Below, piece by piece: positions 56,389 to 64,000 of a stretch of 64,000 nucleotides of DNA. The position numbers were made by a program, and so were the translations under genes. Origin of the DNA: Sarcocystis neurona (Eukaryota > Apicomplexa > Conoidasida > Eucoccidiorida > Sarcocystidae); NCBI GenBank assembly GCA_000727475.1, contig KL647298.1, forward strand, positions 124,001 through 188,000, in the 5' to 3' direction. The notes under the pieces are model-generated. The model saw only the letters and a program-made list of their open reading frames with translations, was not told the DNA's origin and searched no databases. Position 1 is the stretch's first letter. Each line of letters starts with the position of its first letter.

Positions 56389-56920
56389 CTACTGGAGTGC
56401 CAGTGCTGCTGGTGTTGTCCTCGGTGCTGCTGTTGCTACTGCACGGCTGTCTGCTGCTGACGACGTTTTTCTCTCTGCGGCTGCTGCTGCTACATGTTCT
56501 ACGTGTACAGTTGCTGCACCGCTACAACCGCTGCTGCTGACGGCAACCACATCAGGTGAGTCGTGCTTCTGCGCCTCCTCCTCCTCCTGCTGCTCCTGCT
56601 TCTGCGGATCCTCCTTCTGCGGCCCCTCCTTCTGCTGCTCCAGGGTCTGCTGCAGCTGTGTCTGCTGCTCCTCATCTGCTGCTCCTGCTTCTCCTGCTGC
56701 AGTCGGGGATCTCTGGGTGTTCTGATTGCGCGGGAGGCCCACTTGCTTCAGGCGCTGCTGCCACCCCTGCACCCCGCGTGCTGCTGCTGCTGCTGTGATG
56801 CTGCTCCTGCTTCTGATGCTGCTGCTGCTGCTCGCGTTGCCGCCGCAGCCTATCCTGTTGTCTCCGCTTGGTATCCACACACGTGCTACGCTCCTGCAGT
56901 GTCCTCCTCCACTGTCTCTC
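56389..56920 (-). CDS. Candidate minus-strand Gln/Glu-rich coding block
   Basis: Within a 210-codon minus frame (57021-56389) the part from about 56860 down reads GVQGWQQRLKQVGLPRNQNT, then a Gln/Glu/Lys-rich stretch with KEGPQKEDPQKQEQQEEEEA, ending in an Ala/Thr-rich tail. The charged, helical composition favours this strand over the Leu-rich plus frames. No domain, splice sites unplaced. Confidence 0.3.
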
Positions 56921-56934
56921 GCTAAATATATTTC

Positions 56935-57397
56935 CATATGACTGTGTGTATTCACGTATGTAGAAGCACCGATATATACATGTGTATGTGCTCGTTCTCC
57001 ACGTAAAAATAACTCAGACATATGTGTATACTCACTTCAAAGCACGAATATACGTGTATACACAAATATGTACTCGAGAATACAAGCATTCATGCAGATG
57101 AATACAATTTTCTTGTACGCATTGAAGTCGGCGTCCAAACCTGCATAGAGTAGGTGCTGTTTCTTCGAACGCAAGTGATTTTAGCCACCTGGAAGAACAG
57201 GTATTGACTCTAGCCTACTGCAGAGAGATTTCTCTCTGTGTGGATTTGTCTACAAATTCACACACAAACCTATACGCAGAAGTATGCATGAGGATGAAGA
57301 AGGACTTTCGCGTCCGAACAAACTCTCCATCAAAGGATGAACGCAGGAAAAGGACGATAGAGGACGCAATTCATTCGATATTATTAGTCTTGACGCC
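56935..57397. other. No feature seen
   Basis: AT-richer spacer with TATA and ACGTGTAT runs to about 57110, then mixed sequence without a recognisable gene. Confidence 0.4.
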
Positions 57398-58243
57398 CTA
57401 CCGGGGAAGAGTGTGTATCTTCCCCGTAGCAATGCCAAAAGCAAAAGTAGGCTGGCTACCTACCTTGCTTCCCAAAACGGCAGAGAGGAAAAACACGTAT
57501 CGACGCGTGTTCTTCTGATCCCAAAGAAGAGCACTACACGAAGTTATGGACAACCTTCTCATCACAGGATTCGTCTGGAGCACGTGGTATTCACACATTA
57601 CTACTTTTTTTGTGGGCCTGGAAGGACTTTCGCTGCTCGTCTGGACGGGTAGCGTCGTCGTCCTGCTGTTGTCATCGGTGTGTCCGGTAATGCTCCTGCT
57701 CATTTCCGTTCTGCTGCTGCTCTCCCTTGCCGTATCTATCGCCGCTGCTGCCACTTCCTCGTTTGCTGCTGAAAGGCGTTTCTTCGCCTTCTCACGAGTG
57801 CGCTGCTGCTGATTCTGTCGTTGTCGACATTTCGGCTGCCAGTACTTAGTGTGCTGCCGCGTTGCTTCTGAACGAGTGCTCCTCCTTTCTACGCAGCACC
57901 TGCCAGTGTTCTTGGTGCAGCTTGTTTCCCAGCTGCTGCTGCATTGCCTCTTCAGCTGTTGCTTCTGCGTATGCAACTGCCGCAGTTCAGGGTTTCTCCT
58001 AGCGACACTCGAATAGTGACGATATAATAGCGACACTCGAGTAGTGACAATATAATAGCGACACTCTCCCCCCACAGTTGTCACCAGTGTTTGTCCGAGT
58101 GAACCCGGTCCTGTTGGTGTGACTGGTGTGGTGATCACTGCTGCAAACCCTGGACCTGTCGCTGTAGGTGCTGCTGCCGCTGCTGGCACTGTGCTGCTGC
58201 TGCTTAGACGTAGAACAAAACAAACAGTACACTGGCGAGCCAT
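57398..58243 (-). CDS. Candidate 281-codon minus-strand open frame
   Basis: Opens with ATG at 58243 (MARQCTVCFVLRLSSSST), then Ala/Thr/Pro/Gly-rich sequence, a piece translated from a 28-bp tandem repeat, then a basic Gln/Arg-rich middle (YWQPKCRQRQNQQQRTREKA) and a mixed C-terminus. It is the longest frame in this part of the window, but a good plus-strand acceptor and exon lie inside it (58078-58274), so the strand is unsettled. No domain. Confidence 0.28.
   Translation of the reverse strand: MARQCTVCFVLRLSSSSTVPAAAAAPTATGPGFAAVITTPVTPTGPGSLGQTLVTTVGGECRYYIVTTRVSLLYRHYSSVARRNPELRQLHTQKQQLKRQCSSSWETSCTKNTGRCCVERRSTRSEATRQHTKYWQPKCRQRQNQQQRTREKAKKRLSAANEEVAAAAIDTARESSSRTEMSRSITGHTDDNSRTTTLPVQTSSESPSRPTKKVVMCEYHVLQTNPVMRRLSITSCSALLWDQKNTRRYVFFLSAVLGSKVGSQPTFAFGIATGKIHTLPR
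58002..58065 (+). repeat. 28-bp tandem repeat, two full copies and a partial
   Basis: GCGACACTCGA(A/G)TAGTGAC(G/A)ATATAATA is repeated twice and followed by GCGACACTC. Confidence 0.9.
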
Positions 58244-58274
58244 CCTCCCCTTTCCGCGGACCCTGCTCAGTTAA
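58078..58274 (+). CDS. Candidate plus-strand terminal exon with membrane anchor
   Basis: A strong acceptor (CTCTCCCCCCACAG, AG at 58076-58077) opens a 65-codon frame: VTSVCPSEPGPVGVTGVVIT, then a Gly/Ala/Val hydrophobic segment ending TVLLLLRRR and a short basic tail to TAA at 58272-58274. This is the layout of a type I membrane anchor (hydrophobic stretch, then Arg stop-transfer). The upstream exons were not found. Confidence 0.35.
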
Positions 58275-58440
58275 AACGTCCCACTGAATTGTACTTGTGA
58301 TGTAGGAAAAGACTGCTGACCTGCTGCTGCTACTGATACTGAGATGCTCGTGGTGCTACGCACGGGCTGCTGCATGTCCTACTGAATCTTACGTGTACGT
58401 AGTACGCGTGCTAACATACAGAGAGACAAAGAGCGAGGAC

Positions 58441-58461
58441 ATATATATATATATATATATA
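58441..58461. repeat. (TA)n microsatellite
   Basis: Uninterrupted TA alternation. Confidence 0.95.
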
Positions 58462-58472
58462 CAGACGCAAAG

Positions 58473-59040
58473 CTACTGGTGTTCCGGCTGGTGATGGGGA
58501 GTGATGGTGCTACATAGACACACTGCAGCTGGTGGTGGGCTGCTGCTGCGTCTGCGGACGTTGAGTCCGTTTTTCTTCAGTGGGGTCGGTGCTGCAGGAG
58601 TTTCTCGCGACTTTCGCTGCTTTTCTGAGGTTGTTGTGGACAGCCCGTCTGCTGCTCTAGAAATGCTCTCCATTCCTGCTATTGAGCACCAGCTGCTACT
58701 GCAGCTGCTTCCACTCCCGCTCCTCTTCGTGTTACTGCCCTTGCTACCGCTGCTGCTGCCCTTTTCCCCTTCATTCACTTGCTGCTATTCTGGTGCTGCG
58801 GGCAGTACAAGAAAACATGTTTTCGCCGGTCTTGTGGCACGTACAGGCTCCCCTATGTAGGTAGGTTCTACCTGGTCTCCGTCCGCTACTGTTACCTTGC
58901 TGCTGCTGCTGTTTATCTGCTGCTGCTAGTCTTGCAGTGCTTTGTACACAGCACCGCGTGTGCGGTGCTTCTGCTGTTCCGAAGCTGCTGCTGGTCTCTT
59001 TCTGCTGTCGCTACTACGCTTTCACTACACTTCACTTAAG
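58473..59040. other. CTG-rich block, coding strand unsettled
   Basis: Minus frame 58778-58473 reads Ser/Lys/Gly-rich protein-like sequence (KGSNTKRSGSGSSC, STTTSEKQRKSRETPAAPTP). A plus acceptor-like TTTTTCTTCAG at about 58580 opens a frame starting GVGAAGVSRDFRCFSEVVVD. Both cannot be right. No domain in either. Confidence 0.3.
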
Positions 59041-60449
59041 ATTTTGCCGCTGCTCTTCTGTGTCGACTCGTCTCCGTGACACGGATAAAGAGAGAAACAG
59101 CCGATGTTAACGCTGTTGGTTTCCAGTCACAGAGGCGAATGTGTACGCGCATATCCACTTGTGCACGGGCGTGTATATATTAACGTGTACTGGTGCATCT
59201 CGACGGAAGTGAGGGGATGCACGTGCATATGTATGTAGAGAAAAGTAGATAGTTCTACGTGTCACTATTCCTATCCACCCGTACACATACGTGTACACAC
59301 GTATGTTCAGTGTGCACGTATATCTCTCTCTTACCCAGTTGCCCACATGTGTACGCTTCTCTAAAACATATGTAGCTCTGAACGTGTATTTGTATCGCTG
59401 TGTACCAGAGCACTGGCAACGTACACATATGTGCGTCTGGGCAGGTCCACGACTCAGATGCAATCTTTCGCGCAAGAAAGGAGCGAACTGCCCCGTGAGA
59501 CGTCTCGAACGTCTTGTTTGTATCCCAGAAGAGGAAAACTGGTGCACAATATTATGACGCCTTTGTATTACAATATTTTCTCCCGTATGTATGACAATCA
59601 AGGTGCACCCCTGAAGTGTGGTGTGCGTGAATTTTTAACACAAGGACTCACTGTTTCTGTATGCGCTTCTGATATGTGTACACTTTTTACGTGGGTGGCT
59701 GACGTCACTGTATCTGCACTCCCTGCGTGCAGATGCACCAGACATATATCTTTTATATGTGAGTGGCTGTGTGCAAAGCGCAGCGCATCTGTCGGGGAAA
59801 ACAATAATGCAGGTTCATGAGGGACGTCCTGCAAAATCCACATGAGTCCACAAGAAACCGGTAACTTCTTGTACGTGCATCACCTAGAAAAGTATGTCTA
59901 CACCACAGACGTAAACGTACGTATACATAGAATACGCCTATGCGTCTTTCTATGCTGTACATTTTTTGTCGGTCTCTGTCACAATCTACTACGCGTACAC
60001 GTGTTTCCGCACTGTTTACAGGTGTATCGGTCGGTGTCTTTACACGTGGTATGGGTAGATAGACATATGAATCTGCGACTGGCGTGGTCCTGTTATTGGG
60101 TCTGAGTTGGCTTTTTAGACTACAGATGACAAAACCGCAAGGAGGCGTGCGTGATTATGAACCGGGCTGTATATGTCACCCGTCTGGAAACATCTCCAGA
60201 CATTTTTACATAGGGGAGTGAGTAGGTCTATACTTGTCTGTGGAGTAAGGCGCAAACACTCACACGTAGTCTAACGTATATGAGAATATGCACACACACA
60301 TAGACACACAGCCACACACACATAAGCATGTTAACAAATCCGTAAATGTCAACAGAGAGATCTGCAGACATTTGCACTTGGATCTCTATTTTTGTTTACG
60401 CTGCACCAGCAAAGTGCTCCTCTGTATGCTCAGGTGTGTGTGGGATTTT
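59041..60449. other. No feature seen
   Basis: Mixed, moderately TA/CA-rich sequence with open frames up to 164 codons on the minus strand (59601-59107) that I do not recognise. Confidence 0.4.
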
Positions 60450-60990
60450 TCACGTGACCTGAGGAAACGCATCTAGCCAACTTGGTCCTCCTCTTCCTCC
60501 GTGCTGCAGAGCGCTGTGGGGCACGTAAGCCGGTATCGCCATGCCGTCCGCTGCTGCAGCTGCTTCGATCCTGGAGAGCTTGGCTCTGATGCTCTCGTTG
60601 TTCTCCTTCTGCACCGCTGCTGCTGCTGGCCATACGCATGTGCACCGTGCACGACTACCTTGGCAACGTCTTTTTCGCTGCCGCTGCCTTCTTCCCTCTT
60701 GTCCCGGCTCTTTCTCTGCTTGCGTGTACTGCATCTGGTGCTACTCACGTCGCAGCTGTGGTGTTGGCTTCCTGCCTTGCTGCTATGCCCGCCATCTACA
60801 TTGCCAGTTCGGAGGTAGTGTGCCTGCGAATGAAGCAGCATTATATTTTTTGGCTCCACTAAGATTTACTGGTAAAATTAATCGTGCCGCCGCTGCCTCT
60901 GCCAACGCTGCTGCAGCTGGCCATTTGTTGCAGCTCTCTTGTATGCTGGGTCGCGCAGTACCTCCCGCATAAAGGCAGTCACCCACCACT
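60450..60990. other. CTG-rich block with competing candidate frames
   Basis: On the minus strand 60734-60450 contains VQKENNESIRAKLSRIEAAA, then ADGMAIPAYVPHSALQHG and GGPSWLDAF before an intron-donor-like CAG/GTCACG, which looks like a helical exon. On the plus strand, ATG 60541 opens MPSAAAAASILESLALMLSL, a good signal-peptide shape, followed by a Cys-rich 143-residue frame ending at 60972. They overlap, so only one can be real. I slightly prefer the minus exon on composition. Confidence 0.3.
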
Positions 60991-62921
60991 CAGATAGAGA
61001 TGCTCAGCGAGGGCAACAGGAGGCTGTTGCATACACATATGCGACGCATGTATGCGTCTTCATGTATGTAGACTACAGCGGGAGTGGGGACATCTCTGCC
61101 ATAGCGGAATGCAACACAGCGGTGGACTTTCAATATAAGGGGTCGGCTTCCGTAGCTCGAGAAGCAAATGCCGTGGACCTCCACATTTGCATGCGTTGAC
61201 TAATGTGGTTGTGTCTACATAGGTATATATTGCATGCGATGCGTGACGAGCCTCCAGAAGTGTGAGCAAACATATGCGTTTGATACGTTTCACTTTTTCC
61301 AGGACAGTGCTGTTTCGATACGTGTCCCCTGATCGAGTACCTGAAGGAAGCGGCTACCTACCGACCGGTTGACCTAGCCTACCGCCCACGTACTTGTTTG
61401 AGACAAGCACACCCAAGCGTATAGCACATTCTCTTTGCACCCCGTGCATCCATCCCACGCGTGTATACGGAGAGAGATTAAGACAGAGACACACAGACGG
61501 AAAAAGGGGGATAGGTGGATATTAACATATATGCCTATACGTGTTGGGGGAAAAAGCTACACATACGCACACGTGACTAAGGAGAACGACGCATACAAGT
61601 ATATAGGCGTATATATATATATATGTATATGTATATGTAAGAGCTCCTACTCTACAAATACGGGCGAAATCCTAAATTATACTCCCGTGTATACGGTCGT
61701 GTGTCTCTAGGGAGCAGCGTCCATCAGCAAGTCCCCGCGTGTTTCAGCGACACAGACACACGTGTACATGCACATATATTCACCGCGGCGCGTCTATCTG
61801 CAGCTGCCTGATCGAAAATACGTGCGTAAACACAGTAGACGTATGTGAGTCGCGGGGCGGGCTTCTCAAGAGACGAGCATGCATCTATGTGTAGTTGTGT
61901 TAGCTGAAAAGTTAGTCACCAGTAACGGTAACGGACAGAGAAAAGTGGCGTTTTATTGCTTCGTCCTTGAGTACTGCTGCCGCGTGCAGCAGTATTCGCG
62001 TCGTAGCGTTCCTTCTCGTTATTATCGGCCGGTCCGGCGAAGACCGAAAGACCGAGACATTTACAGAGGCCTGCATATATATCAGCAGCCTGGGAGCCTG
62101 TCTGCTTTTTTACTTCGTTTCGTCAGCAAGTGAATTCCCCTCTTTCGCAGTTGCGCGCGGCCGCGTTATGTCAAGACCGCAACGCAGCCGGAAAATGTTG
62201 TTCTTCCAGCTGTATGCACACCACATACTCGAGTGCATGCGCGCGCGCGTAGCGCAGCACGAGCTTCCCCATGTAAGTTTCACGTAGAACAACACATTTC
62301 TCCACAGGCCGAGTGCGACTGCGTGTACGCACGCATTTATGCGGATCTACAGGTCCCTATTATTGTATATATGTGTGTGTGTGCATATATAGGGGGAGGA
62401 GACAGAGGCTGCCGTATTTAGTTTTTGCATGCGTACGCACATATATAACAAGCCAGATGCATGCACAACCCTATACGTGGGCATGTATATATATGTAGAG
62501 AGAGGCAGACAGAGGAAGAAACAGAGACGCTCCCATGACACATGCTTACGTATAGGTATACACGTAGAGGCCCCAGCACGTGTATATAAACGTGTACACA
62601 CCAAGGGCACATATTCTCCCACATGCCGCAGTGCCATACATACATGTATATAGTGAGAAAGAGTTTCGACGGAATTTCTTGACGCAATTGGCACGGCTAC
62701 CTGTACACGAGTAGATCTCCCCGAAGACGGATATTTATATGATACATGCGTACGCGCACGTAGAGACACACACGTGCTGCGCCACAACCACAAATGCATG
62801 AACGTATAGCTACACATGCAAAGGATTCACACATACGTGCACAGGACAGCTACACGTGTACGCAGATACACACATGTAGCTATATATTTGTAGGTTTGTA
62901 TGTGTGTAATTACCCTGCATT
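60991..62921. other. No gene seen; scattered TA/CA microsatellites
   Basis: Mixed sequence with TATATG runs at about 61600-61640 and 62360-62500. Nothing recognisable. Confidence 0.45.
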
Positions 62922-63158
62922 TTATGAAGTCTTCACATACGTACCATACCTACATATATATATATATATATATGAAGTGTAAAAGCCGCACGAAAATATA
63001 TAGGCGTGCAGCAAACTAGCTTCTTCTTCTTCTGCCCGTCCTTCTGCTTCTGCGCCTTCGGCTTCTTCTGCTTCTGCTTCTTCTTGTTTTTCTTCTTCTA
63101 CCTCTTCTTCTGCTCCGTCTTTTTCCCCTCCTTTCTGTATCTGTCTACATAGACACAA
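62922..63158 (-). CDS. Candidate Glu-rich exon (GAA/GAAGCA triplets)
   Basis: A minus frame from ATG 63158 reads MCLCRQIQKGGEKDG followed by about 35 residues of Glu/Ala/Lys/Gly (EEEVEEEKQEEAEAEEAEGA) over 63010-63125, then runs into a TA microsatellite. The acidic low-complexity piece could be part of an exon, but it could equally be a GAA microsatellite. Confidence 0.22.
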   Translation of the reverse strand: MCLCRQIQKGGEKDGAEEEVEEEKQEEAEAEEAEGAEAEGRAEEEEASLLHAYIFSCGFYTSYIYIYICRYGTYVKTS

Positions 63159-64000
63159 TGTGTTTATGCTGCATGAATATATAGGAACAGATGTAGTTCA
63201 ACAGATGACCATATGCACATGTATACATATATCTCTCTGTCTCTCTCTCTCTCTCCATATACATTCATATATATACATATATATAGGCAATTCGTATCTT
63301 CCCGTATACACGTTGCTTGCTTATTTGTTCGTGTATATATATATATATATGTATGTACACATCCGCTGCGCTGATATACATGTTTCCAGGGAACGTCACT
63401 AAAGAAATCTTTCCCGTAGAAATATATACTCCACGTCTCCTTTGCTTCTCGAGTCCACTCACACATCAGTATACACATATATGTCTCCATGCATATATAT
63501 GTATACTGGTGAATATATCTACGTACGCGCATGTGGCTGCGACGCAGTGTGTCTTCCTCTAAAAAATTTGACGCGTATACATGAGTTCTGCGTACGTGGA
63601 AAAGTGCTCTTTCTTCTCTCTCAACCGGTCGTCAAGTTCTCCTCTTGTGGCATTTCCCTACATACACCTATATAGACCTATACACATATATACATACGTT
63701 CATGCGTACTTGCGCATGGAGACATCCCTTTGAAAGGAAAACATACACATAAATGTATGTGCGTGACCCTTCATACAAACGCGTGTCTTTGTTATACGTC
63801 CACGTACACGTAGACGTAGACGTGGTGACCTACAAAAAAGTGTAAAGAAGATGGGCAAGTAGGGCAGAAAGACGGCGTGCGCGCCTTCGAAGCAGCGGCG
63901 TGCAGCAGTGAGGGTGTGTACGCGAAGATGGAGACGGGGAGGCGGAGACGGAGACACGGAGACACCGGGGGGGGAGACAGAGAGAAGGGGAGACAGCAGC
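63159..64000. other. No gene seen; TA and CT microsatellites
   Basis: CT run at about 63234-63256, TA runs at about 63270-63290 and 63335-63355, then mixed sequence ending in a purine-rich GGAGAC stretch at the window edge. Confidence 0.5.

Noticed and set aside
1..64000. tRNA, rRNA, CRISPR or telomeric repeat arrays
   Set aside because: Looked for cloverleaf T-arm words, long identical spaced repeats and TTTAGGG runs; only isolated short matches were found.

Overview
The window looks like nuclear DNA of a coccidian apicomplexan, most probably an Eimeria species (inference). The signs are long CAG/GCA triplet tracts that run straight through real exons as poly-Ala, poly-Gln, poly-Ser and poly-Gly, kilobase introns full of TA, CA and GA microsatellites, and alternation of repeat-rich and repeat-poor stretches as described for Eimeria chromosomes. 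There is no bacterial operon structure, rRNA, tRNA or CRISPR array.

Two genes can be modelled exon by exon. On the plus strand, 9509-19419 is a four-exon gene for a giant low-complexity protein (about 2462 residues) whose one recognisable domain, a SUZ RNA-binding motif, is split across a 2.07-kb intron and is rebuilt in phase by splicing. On the minus strand, 53552-45768 is a four-exon gene for an LSM14/Scd6/Trailer-hitch protein (about 839 residues; CITH in Plasmodium): an LSm domain built from three exons, an FDF motif, an FFD box, a TFG box and an RGG tail. Its second intron is of the GC-AG type. Both proteins belong to families that act in mRNP and P-body translational control, so the window's two solid genes share a theme. 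Whether they are linked functionally is unknown.

Layout: 1-4080 is unrecognised sequence with a four-copy, roughly 160-bp repeat. 4080-9500 is CAG/CTG-rich, with a seven-unit 69-bp array, a tetranucleotide microsatellite and uncertain coding fragments. 9509-19419 is the SUZ gene. About 19.4-42 kb is repeat-poor, with few credible open frames. By eye it holds scattered, stop-ridden fragments of Ty3/gypsy (chromovirus-like) pol in both orientations, plus three degenerate ACT/AGT triplet arrays. 42-45.2 kb is microsatellite-rich. 45.2-53.6 kb is the LSM14 gene. 53.6-64 kb is CAG/CTG-rich with several candidate exons whose strand I cannot settle.

The least expected pattern is a 14-bp palindrome of the form GGTGTAYGTACACC that recurs in the first introns of both modelled genes.
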